Positions 1 to 8,472 of a stretch of 64,000 bases of DNA are shown here, piece by piece (positions within the stretch are counted from its first letter, which is position 1; the number at the start of each line of letters is the position of its first letter). The DNA is from Verrucomicrobiota bacterium (GTDB lineage: Bacteria > Verrucomicrobiota > Verrucomicrobiia > Palsa-1439): positions 39,689 to 103,688 of the forward strand of contig PLZV01000033.1 in the NCBI GenBank assembly GCA_003152315.1, read 5' to 3'. The position numbers were made by a program, and so were the translations under genes. The notes below the pieces were generated by a model. The model had not been told where the DNA came from and did no database searches. It worked only from the letters and a program-made list of their open reading frames with translations.

Positions 1-396
1 CGCAACAACGGCGGCGGCCACGCCAACCACTCCCTGTTCTGGACGATCATGAAGAAGGGCGGCGGCGGTGAACCCAAGGGCGCGTTGGCCGACGCGATCA
101 AGGGAACGTTTGGCGAGTTTGCGAAGTTCAAGGAGACGATCACGGGCAACGGCATGACGCGCTTCGGCAGCGGCTGGTCGTGGCTGGTCGTCACCAAGGA
201 CAAGAAACTGAAAGCGTACTCGACCGCCAATCAAGACAGCCCCCTTATGGAAGGCGATGTCCCGATCCTTGGCGTGGACGTGTGGGAGCATGCGTACTAC
301 TTGAAGTACCAGAACCTCCGCAAGAACTACCTCGACGCGTGGTGGAACGTCGTCAACTGGGACGAAGTGTCCGCGCGGTTCGGCAAGGCGAAGTAG
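1..396 (+). CDS. sodA: Superoxide dismutase, Mn/Fe family, C-terminal part (5' end outside window)
   Basis: Catalyses dismutation of superoxide to oxygen and peroxide. The reading frame is open from base 1, so the ORF-track start at 49 is internal. A metal-ligand His lies in the [11 protein letters not shown] stretch and the family signature [11 protein letters not shown] supplies Asp and His ligands; the tail [12 protein letters not shown] is typical. The [10 protein letters not shown] segment matches the manganese-type enzyme (Gln near the metal) better than the iron type, so Mn is inferred. No export signal can be judged because the N terminus is missing. A strong hairpin follows the stop. 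Confidence 0.95.
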   Translation, partial: RNNGGGHANHSLFWTIMKKGGGGEPKGALADAIKGTFGEFAKFKETITGNGMTRFGSGWSWLVVTKDKKLKAYSTANQDSPLMEGDVPILGVDVWEHAYYLKYQNLRKNYLDAWWNVVNWDEVSARFGKAK

Positions 397-422
397 GCGT
401 CAGATTTGACGGCAACAAACGC

Positions 423-448
423 AAGGGCGACCCAGGGGGGTCGCCCTT
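423..448. terminator. Hairpin between sod and the KTSC gene, probable bidirectional terminator
   Basis: An 11-bp perfect stem (AAGGGCGACCC with GGGTCGCCCTT) and a 4-base loop lie between two converging genes. There is no long T run, but the placement suits shared termination. Confidence 0.7.
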
Positions 449-454
449 GTCATT

Positions 455-682
455 TCAGTCACGCCCGATCTTCTCCCAGGCATATTTGCCCTTGATGTGC
501 TGGAGGAAGAGCTTACCGGGCGATGGCGTGCGGGCGAGTTCTTCCCACACATTCTTGGGAACGGAAAAGTAGCGGTAAATGCCCGTGGCCTTGAACTCGA
601 TCTCGAGTGTTTCCGCCGCGCCATCGTAGCCGATGGAAGCAATGTCGCTTGAATTGACTGGTTGTCGTTGGATCTCAGCCAT
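455..682 (-). CDS. KTSC domain small protein
   Basis: About 75 residues with the KTSC pattern: VNSSDIASIGYD near the start, then LEIEFKATGIYRYFSVP and a GKYAWEKI tail. The family is found alone or fused to lysyl-tRNA-synthetase-like and other proteins and has no firmly known function. ATG at 682 is preferred over the TTG at 691, which overlaps the stop codon of the adaptor gene. The gene is the last member of the leftward efflux operon by position, but a functional link is not evident. Confidence 0.8.
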   Translation of the reverse strand: MAEIQRQPVNSSDIASIGYDGAAETLEIEFKATGIYRYFSVPKNVWEELARTPSPGKLFLQHIKGKYAWEKIGRD

Positions 683-687
683 GGGAA

Positions 688-1698
688 TCAATCCGCGAGA
701 AAATCCACTTTCGCCGTCAGTTCCGGCGTCAGGAAACGGTCGGGGTTTTCGACCTGCACCTTGACTTGCAGCGTGCCTTTGGAGCGGTTCGCCTCCGGCG
801 CGATCTCCGCGACGTAACCGCCGTAGCTCTTGTCGGGATACGCCTCGGGGCTGATGCGGCAGCGCTGTTTCATGTGCACTTTCGGTGTGTCGGCTTCGTT
901 CAAGTCAATCTCCACCTGCAAATCAGTCAGATCAGCCATCGCCAGAAATGCAGTGCTCGGACCGTTCCCGCCGCCGAAGCTTTGCGGAACCACGAGTTCA
1001 TTCGGGTTCACCAGTTTCTCCAGAATCGTCCCGTTGATCGGCGCGTGGATCGTGCACCAATCCAGATACGTTTGCGCCAAGGCAAGTTGTCCCCGCGCCA
1101 TCTTCACCTCGGCCACATCGCCGTCGCGCACACGTTGCGCGTCATCCAGAGCGCTGACGCTATCGACATCCTTGTGCGACAACTCGATCTGCCGTTTCAG
1201 GTTCACTTCGGCATTGGTCAAGTTCGCGTCCGCCAACGCGAGGCGGCCTTCGGTTTCCATCACCCGGGCGCGGTATTCATCATCCTCGAGCGACACAATC
1301 ACGTCGCCCTTCTTCACCTCATCGCCCTTCTTCACACCGATCCATTTAACCGTTCCCATAAACTTCGGACTGATCTCAACGCGTTCGCGCGGGATGACGT
1401 AACCGCTTACCGTCAGTACGGAGACGCCGGCCCTGGCCGGTGCTGCCGGAGTCGAAGCCATCCCGGTTGTCGCGGCTGTTGCTGCGCCGGCGGCGGTTGT
1501 CGTTGCGGCGGATTGCTTCGGCGAAATGGCTTCCCCCCCACCTTTGCGCATCGCCAGGAAAATCACCACCGCGCCCAAAAGGACCAGAGCCACGATCACC
1601 AGCAGGAACTTCGGCCCGCCCCGACGACGGGACTTTTTCTCCGCGCCGATGTGCAGTCTCGACAACGGTTCGTTGGTCGCTTCGCTCATGTTTCCCAT
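688..1698 (-). CDS. HlyD/MacA-family periplasmic adaptor of an ABC efflux system
   Basis: Membrane-fusion protein that bridges an inner-membrane transporter to an outer-membrane channel. A basic N terminus is followed by one membrane segment (FLLVIVALVLLGAVVIFLA), a Pro/Ala-rich linker, a lipoyl-like half (VKKGDVIVSLEDDEYRARV), a coiled-coil hairpin rich in Ala/Leu/Glu, and a beta-barrel region ending in VKVQVENPDRFLTPELTAKV. The ORF opens at 1716, but ATG 1698 has a well-spaced GGAG, so I choose it. It follows the permease gene by about 20 nt, in the order ATPase-permease-permease-adaptor. Confidence 0.85.
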   Translation of the reverse strand: MGNMSEATNEPLSRLHIGAEKKSRRRGGPKFLLVIVALVLLGAVVIFLAMRKGGGEAISPKQSAATTTAAGAATAATTGMASTPAAPARAGVSVLTVSGYVIPRERVEISPKFMGTVKWIGVKKGDEVKKGDVIVSLEDDEYRARVMETEGRLALADANLTNAEVNLKRQIELSHKDVDSVSALDDAQRVRDGDVAEVKMARGQLALAQTYLDWCTIHAPINGTILEKLVNPNELVVPQSFGGGNGPSTAFLAMADLTDLQVEIDLNEADTPKVHMKQRCRISPEAYPDKSYGGYVAEIAPEANRSKGTLQVKVQVENPDRFLTPELTAKVDFLAD

Positions 1699-1718
1699 TG
1701 CTCCGTTCCTCATCATCG

Positions 1719-2882
1719 TCAGACCGCGCGCAGTGCGTCAAGCACGGGTTTTCGCGCGGCGAGACGCGCCGGCAACAACCCGCCGAGCACGCCCATCACC
1801 AGGGCAAAGGCGATTCCCTTGGCCATCATCAGCGGTGTGACGCGAAACTGAAACGCCACCTCCGCAAATGTCGTCTGGCTGAACGTGCCCGATGACAGCA
1901 GGTTGAGCGGCAGGGAAATCACGCAGCCCACCACGCCGCCCAGAAGCGCGAGCACGACCGACTCAAGGAGGAACGACATGTAGATCTGGCTGCGCCGGAA
2001 ACCCAGCACGCGTAGCGTCCCGATCTCACGCGTGCGCGCACCGACCGCCGCATACATCGTATTCATCGCCGCGAAGGCCGCGCCGACGCTCATGATGACT
2101 GCCAGAAATGACGCCAGGAAACGAAACAATTCCGCCGACTGCGTTTGCTCGCGATAGTAGTCGGTTTCGGACACAACTTTGAGGCTTAACAACTTGTCCG
2201 TCAGCATCCGCTGTTTCAGTTGTTCCGCGGCGGCGCTGTCGACGGGACGAATCAAGACAGAGCCATAAAAGTCGCGCTTGAACGACGAGCGGGCTTCGTC
2301 CACATCGATCCAGATCTCCGATTCGTACGCGGTCCTTTGCGCGTCGAAAATCCCGACGACATGCCAGGTAATCCGCCCCGACTGGAAACTGTCCCCCACC
2401 CGGCAATGGGCAAAGCGGTCGGCGATGCGGCGACTCACGAGGCATTCGTGCAATCCCGGTTGAAGCATCCGGCCCTCGGTGATTCTGATTTGCGGACGCA
2501 GTTCCATCGCCACGTCGCTCACGCCGCGCACCAGCACGTTGGCGCTACCGCTGCCATTGATTCGATCCAACAGAATCAACACGATCATCTCCGCCGAGGC
2601 CAGCGGTTCGCCGCGCCCGTTGCGGGCGATGCCGTCGAGGTATTTGACGCGCCGCGCCTCCTCGCGGGTGATCTGGCTGCTGGATTCGGCGGTCGATCCC
2701 TTGCGCAACACGATCAGGTTGCGCACATCGCCGGTATTGATATACGTGGACTCGATCCCGTGCGCGAGCGCGCGGACGAGGATGAACACCAGGACGACCA
2801 GCGCGATGCCGAGCATCGTGGCGAGCGTCGAGTGCCAGCGCACGCGCAAACTGCGCAAATTGTAGCGGAGCGGGATTGCCAT
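1719..2882 (-). CDS. ABC transporter permease, FtsX/MacB type (second permease)
   Basis: The 387-residue protein has an N-terminal membrane segment (MLGIALVVLVFILVRALA), a large MacB-PCD-like periplasmic domain, and three C-terminal membrane segments. The cytoplasmic coupling segment GARTREIGTLRVLGFRRSQIY is the FtsX-family hallmark. Such permeases export lipoproteins, peptides or macrolide-like drugs by mechanotransmission. It starts 3 nt after the preceding permease, so co-translation is likely. The two permeases differ enough to suggest a heterodimer. Confidence 0.88.
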   Translation of the reverse strand: MAIPLRYNLRSLRVRWHSTLATMLGIALVVLVFILVRALAHGIESTYINTGDVRNLIVLRKGSTAESSSQITREEARRVKYLDGIARNGRGEPLASAEMIVLILLDRINGSGSANVLVRGVSDVAMELRPQIRITEGRMLQPGLHECLVSRRIADRFAHCRVGDSFQSGRITWHVVGIFDAQRTAYESEIWIDVDEARSSFKRDFYGSVLIRPVDSAAAEQLKQRMLTDKLLSLKVVSETDYYREQTQSAELFRFLASFLAVIMSVGAAFAAMNTMYAAVGARTREIGTLRVLGFRRSQIYMSFLLESVVLALLGGVVGCVISLPLNLLSSGTFSQTTFAEVAFQFRVTPLMMAKGIAFALVMGVLGGLLPARLAARKPVLDALRAV

Positions 2883-2885
2883 GGC

Positions 2886-4034
2886 TCAGTCCAGTTCCTG
2901 CAGTCCCTCCACCACGGACATCTTGATACTCGTGTAAGCCGGCGCCAGGCTACTAACCAACCCCAGAACGGCGGCCACGACCAGGCCGAGCGCCAGAGTA
3001 TCGCCAGACACCGGGAACAACGGGATGTTCCCGTGGGACAGCTTGTAGATGTCGACGTGCGCAAACAGATACTTTGTGCCGAAACATCCAATCAATCCGC
3101 CCGTCATGGCCAGGCCGAACGATTCCGCCAGAATCAGGCCGAAGACGTCCAGCCCATTGAACCCGAGCGCCTTCAGGATGGCCATCTCCCGCGCCCGCTC
3201 GCGAATGGCCATGCTCATGGTGCTGGCCGTCACCAGCAGCATGGTGAAGACAATCACGGTGGAGATCGCGCCGAGAAACAATTTCACATTTCCCAACATC
3301 GAGATGAACGTGAGCTGGAAAGAGCGCTCGGTTTCGGTCTTCGTCTCCGCATCGGTGTTGCGAAACGCGGCGTCGATACGGGCTATTAAATCCGGAATTA
3401 CCTCCGCGCTCGCCGCCTTGATCCAAAAGGTGCCGACCAGGCCGCGGTCGTTCATCAACTCATTGAAGTAATCATGATGAAAGAACATGATCGTCTCGTC
3501 GACATTGTGGGCATGATACACACCGCGGATGGTCAACTCGGGATTGCACGGCCAAATCGAGCCCAGTAATGTGACTTTGTCCCCGATTTTCCAGCCGAAC
3601 CGCTCCATCAGCTTGCCGCCAACGACGCACGACGATTTCTCCTTGATGAAATCGGCTTCCTCCTGCGGCGCGACCACCATTTCAGGAAAGATCTTGAAAA
3701 TCCGATCCGCGTCCACGGCGAACTGCCCGAAATTGCTGAAGCTGGGGTCCTTGTAGATGCCGCCGAACCAGGTGAACTTCGAGCAATACTGCACTCCCGG
3801 CAGGCGCTCGATGCGGAGCTGGTATTTCTCGGGCAGTACGTTCGCCAACGAGACGCGGTGGCGGGTCACGATCCGCAGCGCGGACTGGTCCGACGTCGGC
3901 GGGTTCGTCATCAGGTGCAAGGCCGTCTGCAACGTCGTAAACAGGAACAGCGAGACCGCAACGCTCAGGACCGTGAGCGCCAGCCGTCGCTTGTTGCGAA
4001 ACGCGTTTCTGACAATAAAACCGGAGATTGTCAC
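2886..4034 (-). CDS. ABC transporter permease, FtsX/MacB type (first permease)
   Basis: A 382-residue permease with GTG start (reading VTISGFIVRNAF). It has an N-terminal membrane helix after NKRRLALTVLSVAVSLFLF, a periplasmic domain, and the FtsX coupling motif RERAREMAILKALGFNGLDVF, followed by two or three C-terminal helices. It sits 12 nt after the ATPase and 3 nt before the second permease. Substrate cannot be read from sequence; LolCE-like, MacB-like and DevC-like roles are all open. Confidence 0.87.
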   Translation of the reverse strand: MTISGFIVRNAFRNKRRLALTVLSVAVSLFLFTTLQTALHLMTNPPTSDQSALRIVTRHRVSLANVLPEKYQLRIERLPGVQYCSKFTWFGGIYKDPSFSNFGQFAVDADRIFKIFPEMVVAPQEEADFIKEKSSCVVGGKLMERFGWKIGDKVTLLGSIWPCNPELTIRGVYHAHNVDETIMFFHHDYFNELMNDRGLVGTFWIKAASAEVIPDLIARIDAAFRNTDAETKTETERSFQLTFISMLGNVKLFLGAISTVIVFTMLLVTASTMSMAIRERAREMAILKALGFNGLDVFGLILAESFGLAMTGGLIGCFGTKYLFAHVDIYKLSHGNIPLFPVSGDTLALGLVVAAVLGLVSSLAPAYTSIKMSVVEGLQELD

Positions 4035-4046
4035 GACGGAAACATC

Positions 4047-4769
4047 CTACTTGGCAAACCCCATGGAGAGGTTGCGCTGCGTTTGTCCCTCCTCATTGAG
4101 CAGTTCTCCCTTTTCCAAATGCACGATGCGGCGCGCGTAGGCCGCGGCCTTTGGATCGTGGGTCACCATGATGACTGTCTTGGCCGCCTCTTGATTGAGC
4201 CGCTGCAGCAACCCCAACACATCCGCCGCAGCGTGGGCGTCGAGGTTGCCGGTCGGTTCATCGGCCACCAACAGCGTCGGGTCTGTCACCAGCGCGCGGG
4301 CGATGGCGACACGTTGCTCCTGGCCGCCTGACAACTGCCGCGGCAAATGTTTCATGCGGTCGGCCAGACCGACCAATTCCAAAGCGGCGGTGACATGTTC
4401 GCGGCGTTCGCCGGCGCTGAGCGCCGTCAGCAACAGCGGGAGTTCCACGTTCTCGAAAGCGGTCAGCACGGGGATGAGATTGAACGTTTGAAAGACAAAG
4501 CCGACGTGTGTGTTGCGCCAGTCGGCCAGGTCGGTTTCGCTGAGCTCGGCCACATTTGTGCCCTGCACGAGGCACTGGCCGCTGGTTGGACGGTCGATCC
4601 CCGCGAGGATGTGCAACAAGGTGCTCTTGCCCGAGCCGCTCGGCCCCATCAACGCCAAAAACTCGCCCGCCGCAATGTCCAGGCCGACGTGATCGAGCGC
4701 CACTACCTCGATCTCGCCATGCCCGTACACCTTCGTCAGGTCACGAATCTGGACCATCGGTTCCTGCAT
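4047..4769 (-). CDS. ABC transporter ATP-binding protein, LolD/MacB family
   Basis: Energises the two FtsX-type permeases downstream. All motifs are present: Walker [11 protein letters not shown]-loop [10 protein letters not shown], signature [15 protein letters not shown], Walker [14 protein letters not shown] and the switch His in MVTHD. The signature carries QEQ where QQQ or QRQ is usual, a conservative change. Length (240) suits a stand-alone subunit. An internal ATG at 4757 (VQIRDLTK) has its own AGGA and is an alternative start. First gene of the operon. Confidence 0.92.
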   Translation of the reverse strand: MQEPMVQIRDLTKVYGHGEIEVVALDHVGLDIAAGEFLALMGPSGSGKSTLLHILAGIDRPTSGQCLVQGTNVAELSETDLADWRNTHVGFVFQTFNLIPVLTAFENVELPLLLTALSAGERREHVTAALELVGLADRMKHLPRQLSGGQEQRVAIARALVTDPTLLVADEPTGNLDAHAAADVLGLLQRLNQEAAKTVIMVTHDPKAAAYARRIVHLEKGELLNEEGQTQRNLSMGFAK

Positions 4770-4816
4770 CCTGGTGGAATTTTAGCACAAGCCCGCTGGA
4801 ATTGTCGCACCAAGTT

Positions 4817-5704
4817 TCAATGGACGAGGGTCAGCGCGATCACCCCGGCCACCGCGATGATGCCGCCGATGAGGGATCGTCCGCCGGGGCGGTCACCCTC
4901 GAACCGCCAGGCAAATGGAATCACCGCCAGCGGCAACGTGGCGACGATGGCCAGCACGATCCCGCTCGGTGTCGTTGACAACGCCCATTGATAGCAGGCC
5001 ACCCCGAGAACGGGTCCGCCCAGCGTGTTCACCAGCACCCACGGCCAGGCTTTGCGCCATTCAACGCGGCTGGCGATCGTCGCCTGCCGACCGCGCACCC
5101 AGACGAAGTAAATCGCCGCGACGCCGAGGCCGCCCAGAATGCGCTGGTATGCCGCCGTGCCGCCGTCGATGCTCTGGCCCGCCTCGTGCACCAACTGATA
5201 CGCCTTGCGGCTCAGCACCGCGCCCCCGCCCTGCCCGATGGCCGCGAGCACGCCGAAGATCGTTCCGCTGAAGAGATGCTTGCGGTCAAGATGCAGGTGG
5301 TTTCCCGGTGCGAGCGCCACGGCGATGCCGGCCAGAATGATCAGACCCGCGATACTCTGCGCAACACTGAGCGTCGTCCCGAGCCAGAGCCATTCGAGCA
5401 GCGCACCGATGGGCGCCGCAAGACATTGCGCGAGCAGCAGCGTGAGCCGCGAGCCAAGGCGCGGCAATGCTTCGTACAGAGCGAAGTCGCCCAATCCGAA
5501 GCCGACGAACCCGCTCCAAACAAAGAACCAGAGTCCTGCGCCGCCGAGACCTTTCCCAAACCCGTGCGCCCACAGCGCGAGCAGAACGGTGGCGAGGCCC
5601 AGCCGGGTGAGATTGGCCACGGCGCTACCCAAATAGCGCGTGGACCGCGTGGCGCAGACGACGGAAACGGACCAGAGAAGAGTCGTGAGCAGTGCTGGCA
5701 ACAT
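4817..5704 (-). CDS. EamA/DMT-superfamily membrane transporter
   Basis: About 295 residues with ten hydrophobic segments arranged as two EamA repeats. The first repeat starts MLPALLTTLLWSVSVVCATR; the second follows the LFSGTIFGVLAAIGQGGGAVLSRKAY segment. Members move amino acids, drugs or metabolites across the inner membrane; the substrate is unknown here. The ORF reaches 5749 (GTG), but ATG 5704 places the first membrane helix right at the N terminus as in relatives. The gene lies after two small exported-protein genes on the same strand. Confidence 0.8.
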   Translation of the reverse strand: MLPALLTTLLWSVSVVCATRSTRYLGSAVANLTRLGLATVLLALWAHGFGKGLGGAGLWFFVWSGFVGFGLGDFALYEALPRLGSRLTLLLAQCLAAPIGALLEWLWLGTTLSVAQSIAGLIILAGIAVALAPGNHLHLDRKHLFSGTIFGVLAAIGQGGGAVLSRKAYQLVHEAGQSIDGGTAAYQRILGGLGVAAIYFVWVRGRQATIASRVEWRKAWPWVLVNTLGGPVLGVACYQWALSTTPSGIVLAIVATLPLAVIPFAWRFEGDRPGGRSLIGGIIAVAGVIALTLVH

Positions 5705-5753
5705 GGTGCGAAGGAGATAACAGACGCGGGCGCGCGAAACAAGCGCCACATTC

Positions 5754-6152
5754 CTACTTGGAGACGCTGATGTAGGAAGGCTGTCCCTGGACGTGCTCGA
5801 CTGTTATCTGCAACCCGTACTTCTGCGCCAGCAACCACAAAGCCTGGCGGCGCGTGACTTCGTTGGCGTGCAACGTGACCATTAGCGATTCGACGGGCGC
5901 GTCCGCCCGGGTAATCGCCAGTTTCATTCCGGCGAAGGCATCGGTCAACGGCAGGTGCATGATGCGCACCTCTGGAAGATCAACGTTCAGGCGCACGTCC
6001 AACCACTGGTTTAGCGAACTATCCGACGAATTCAGAAAGCCCTGGAGCGCCGGCATCGTCGTCGCGCATGAGATCGCCAGCGAAATTACAAACAGTAAAA
6101 GCGCCGGCCGCAGGAGTCGCATTCGTTTGGTGTTTTCGTAAATGCTGGTCAT
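5754..6152 (-). CDS. Small exported protein with STN/secretin-N-like segment
   Basis: 132 residues, not firmly recognised. There is a hydrophobic N-terminal segment (LLRPALLLFVISLAISC) that could be a signal peptide or a weak lipobox. The rest resembles the short N-terminal domain of secretins and TonB receptors: VDLPEVRIMHLPLTDAF, then TRRQALWLLAQKYGLQITVE. Such domains are usually part of larger outer-membrane proteins, so a stand-alone copy is unusual. An internal ATG at 6122 is an alternative start. It begins 3 nt after the stop of the preceding gene, so the two are probably cotranscribed. Confidence 0.6.
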   Translation of the reverse strand: MTSIYENTKRMRLLRPALLLFVISLAISCATTMPALQGFLNSSDSSLNQWLDVRLNVDLPEVRIMHLPLTDAFAGMKLAITRADAPVESLMVTLHANEVTRRQALWLLAQKYGLQITVEHVQGQPSYISVSK

Positions 6153-6155
6153 GGT

Positions 6156-6638
6156 TCAATGCCCGTCTAAAGGCGGCTCGTTGAGCTGGTGTTTCAACTC
6201 TTTCTCGCCGGCCGGAGTGAATGCCGGGATTTGACGCCCGTTGATCTGCGCCTTCTTCCTGGTTTGATCAGCCTGCTTCCTGGTTTGATCAGCTTGCTTC
6301 CTGGCCTCATCGTTCGGCACGTCGACTGCCGCGCGCCGGGTGGTGAAATTCGCCTGAGGCAGGGTTGGCCTGGAAATCGTGGACATTCCCAACGTGTTGA
6401 ATTCCGCTTTTTCTTGATCGGTATCCTGAAACTTGAGGTTGCCCTTCGAGAGCGAAGAACCGGACAAATCGCGCGTCGGCTGCGAGAGCGTGTCGAACTG
6501 CACATTGCCGAAGTTGACCGTTTTGCCGGTTACATCTGCCTGCTTCGTGACGTCGATGGGCTTCACAATCTGGGCCTGAGCCGGCGAGGAAAGCGACGCC
6601 GCAAGAACAACCGCCAGTAATGTAAAGCCAAGCTTCAT
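6156..6638 (-). CDS. Exported protein with RKQADQT heptad repeats
   Basis: About 160 residues, not recognised. MKLGFTLLAVVLAASLSSPAQA is a clean Sec signal peptide with an AQA cleavage site, which is why I take ATG 6638 rather than the longer ORF at 6704. The mature part is polar and probably disordered: a region of short beta-like repeats with Gly/Asn/Thr, then two and a half copies of RKQADQT encoded by a 21-bp DNA tandem repeat. It precedes the STN-like gene with 3 nt spacing, so the pair may act together. Confidence 0.6.
   Translation of the reverse strand: MKLGFTLLAVVLAASLSSPAQAQIVKPIDVTKQADVTGKTVNFGNVQFDTLSQPTRDLSGSSLSKGNLKFQDTDQEKAEFNTLGMSTISRPTLPQANFTTRRAAVDVPNDEARKQADQTRKQADQTRKKAQINGRQIPAFTPAGEKELKHQLNEPPLDGH
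6258..6306. repeat. 21-bp tandem repeat, about 2.3 units, inside a coding region
   Basis: Two nearly identical 21-bp units (6258-6278, 6279-6299; one mismatch) and a partial third encode the RKQADQT heptads of the exported protein gene. In-frame unit length means copy-number change would keep the reading frame. Confidence 0.85.
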
Positions 6639-6733
6639 GACGAGATTCCCGAAGGCGCATTCCCGCGCCAATTCAAGAATACCAAGACCATGAGCCGCAA
6701 GCAAGCCGAAGAAATCTGCCGCGCCAAGAACTG

Positions 6734-6762
6734 CCGTCGCAGGTGGAACTCACCTGCGACGG
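6734..6762. terminator. Hairpin downstream of the leftward PEP-CTERM gene
   Basis: A perfect 12-bp inverted repeat (CCGTCGCAGGTG) with a 5-base loop lies just past the stop of the PEP-CTERM gene. No T run follows on either strand, so it may be a Rho-assisted or processing hairpin. Confidence 0.5.
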
Positions 6763-6790
6763 CTGGAAGCACTTCACAGGTAAATCTAAA

Positions 6791-8146
6791 TCACGAGCGC
6801 CTGCGCCTGCGCGATCGCCTTGCCAGTGCGAGCCCGAGCGCCCCCAACCCCAATGCCGCCAACTCGATTGTCGAGGGTTCGGGAACCGTCGCCACGTTTT
6901 CGATCCAGAAGCCCACGACTCCACGAAACGTCACGTTTGTGGCAGCGTTGGCATCGACCCCACTGGGGAGGATCGTCATTGTATGCTCTACGGATGAGGT
7001 CGTTGTGCCATTCTGATTGGGATCGTCGATGTACTTCAGAGTGTACGAGACGATGTTAGTGCCATTGAGATTCGGGGTAATGCTGCTGACAAAGGCTGCG
7101 TGCGCGCCCTGGTTGAAGGAGTTCGTGCCCTGTTGCCTGACACCCCAAGAGAGGTAAACCTCAACATCACCTGTCCGACCCAGCGAGTTGATTGCCATGG
7201 GGAAAGCCGCAGCGCCATTATTGCTGTAAAACCCGCTGTACAGAGCCGTGTTGGTGTACACGGTCGGCATGATCCCCAATCCATTCGTGGCGAAATACGC
7301 GTTCGCGCCGGAAACAAAATTAGAATTCGCGGTGCCGGAGCTGTTGGCGCCGGTGGAACTCCGCATGTAATTGGTTAGCGTGCCGTAAATCTGCTGCGGG
7401 GTCTGTGTCACGCTGATCGACGTAGGAAACATCCGTGATAGATATGCGATCGAACGGGCCTTGGCGCCGGGGCCGCAGCCGTTTTGAGATTCAGCGATCC
7501 CCGGGATGTTTGTACTCGCGGTGCTGATGGCCCCTCCTTGAACCCTGGACACGGTCGTACCGGTCGGCGCGCCGACGAAATCCTCCGCTTGTTGCGCAGA
7601 TTCGTCACCGACGTCGCTGGGGCCATCTCCAGCCTCCACGACGGTTCCTTCCACTCGATCATGGTTCGCCACCGAGGCAGGCGCCAATGGCCCGCCTGGT
7701 TCGAGAGCCAGAGGGGCACTGGTAAGGGTGAGTGAATAATTCAAGCTGCTGACCGCCGTGCCGTCCGCCTGACCGAGGTCGAAATTCACCTGGGTCGGCA
7801 GATCGCCGCCGGCAAGGTTCCCGATGTTGGCGAAGCTCACCGGCAGATTCTCCACAGCCCAGTTGTTATTGCTGCCGCCACCTACCGACGTGACGATGTT
7901 CACGTAGCCGTAAAACCCCCCGAATCCGTCGGCCGTCATCGAACCGGCGTCGGTGGCTGAAAAGGCTACGGTGGCTTCTCCGTATTGGGAATTTTGGTCC
8001 TCGAATCCTATATTGGCGTTTCCCCAAGAAACCTGATCGAAATTGACGCTGACGGCGTGGGCTGGCGCAGCGATTAGTGTCAGTGAAGTAATCACCGCGC
8101 TGACAAAGACAAAAACCGAAATGCGATTAACGTGGTTCATGTGCAT
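6791..8146 (-). CDS. PEP-CTERM sorting-domain protein
   Basis: Secreted protein of about 450 residues. The signal peptide ends APAHAVSVNFD. The C terminus carries the sorting signal VPEPSTIELAALGLGALGLAL followed by a run of Arg, the tripartite PEP-CTERM arrangement recognised by exosortase in species that make extracellular polysaccharide. The middle contains QNGCGPGAKARSIAYL, which resembles the active-site start of C39-like cysteine-peptidase folds, though no further catalytic pattern is clear. ATG 8146 is chosen because a GGGGGG run precedes it; the ORF continues artificially to 8179. A short hairpin (8161-8177) lies in its leader. Confidence 0.82.
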   Translation of the reverse strand: MHMNHVNRISVFVFVSAVITSLTLIAAPAHAVSVNFDQVSWGNANIGFEDQNSQYGEATVAFSATDAGSMTADGFGGFYGYVNIVTSVGGGSNNNWAVENLPVSFANIGNLAGGDLPTQVNFDLGQADGTAVSSLNYSLTLTSAPLALEPGGPLAPASVANHDRVEGTVVEAGDGPSDVGDESAQQAEDFVGAPTGTTVSRVQGGAISTASTNIPGIAESQNGCGPGAKARSIAYLSRMFPTSISVTQTPQQIYGTLTNYMRSSTGANSSGTANSNFVSGANAYFATNGLGIMPTVYTNTALYSGFYSNNGAAAFPMAINSLGRTGDVEVYLSWGVRQQGTNSFNQGAHAAFVSSITPNLNGTNIVSYTLKYIDDPNQNGTTTSSVEHTMTILPSGVDANAATNVTFRGVVGFWIENVATVPEPSTIELAALGLGALGLALARRSRRRRRS

Positions 8147-8179
8147 TGATCCCCCCTGAAGTCGTGGAGTACACGACAA

Positions 8180-8472
8180 CTGTTCTGGTTTGGTGGTTGA
8201 TCCCTACAGGTTACTCCGGATGAGTGAGAACCGTCGGCTTCGACAAAGACATGTCGATTAAGCCAGCTGCGACCTCGCCAATGAGAGTTAGGTGCTCGCC
8301 TCACCGAATTCTCCTACTGCCCCAAGACGGGGGGATTTTTACTGAAAAGTTATCCATAATTGCAAGAAAAAAATGCCCGTATTTGCAGGATTGGCGGTCG
8401 TAACCCCATCGGAAGTAAGTCGCCCTCTCCCTCCAAAACAAGGAGAGGGTCTTGTCTGAACGCTGCCGCAGA
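8180..8472. other. Intergenic region between two leftward secreted-protein genes
   Basis: Holds the promoter side of the PEP-CTERM gene and the 3' end of the next gene. Apart from the CCCTCTCC hairpin at 8423-8449 I see no gene or RNA in it. Confidence 0.5.
8423..8449. terminator. CCCTCTCC/GGAGAGGG hairpin, probable terminator
   Basis: An 8-bp stem with an 11-base loop 24 nt past the stop of the leftward propeller-like gene. A closely similar hairpin occurs at 62645-62676, so it may be a dispersed REP-like sequence used as a terminator. Confidence 0.5.

Noticed and set aside
6258-6306. CRISPR array
   Set aside because: Units are contiguous and in frame within a gene; no spacers. No CRISPR array is seen elsewhere in the window.
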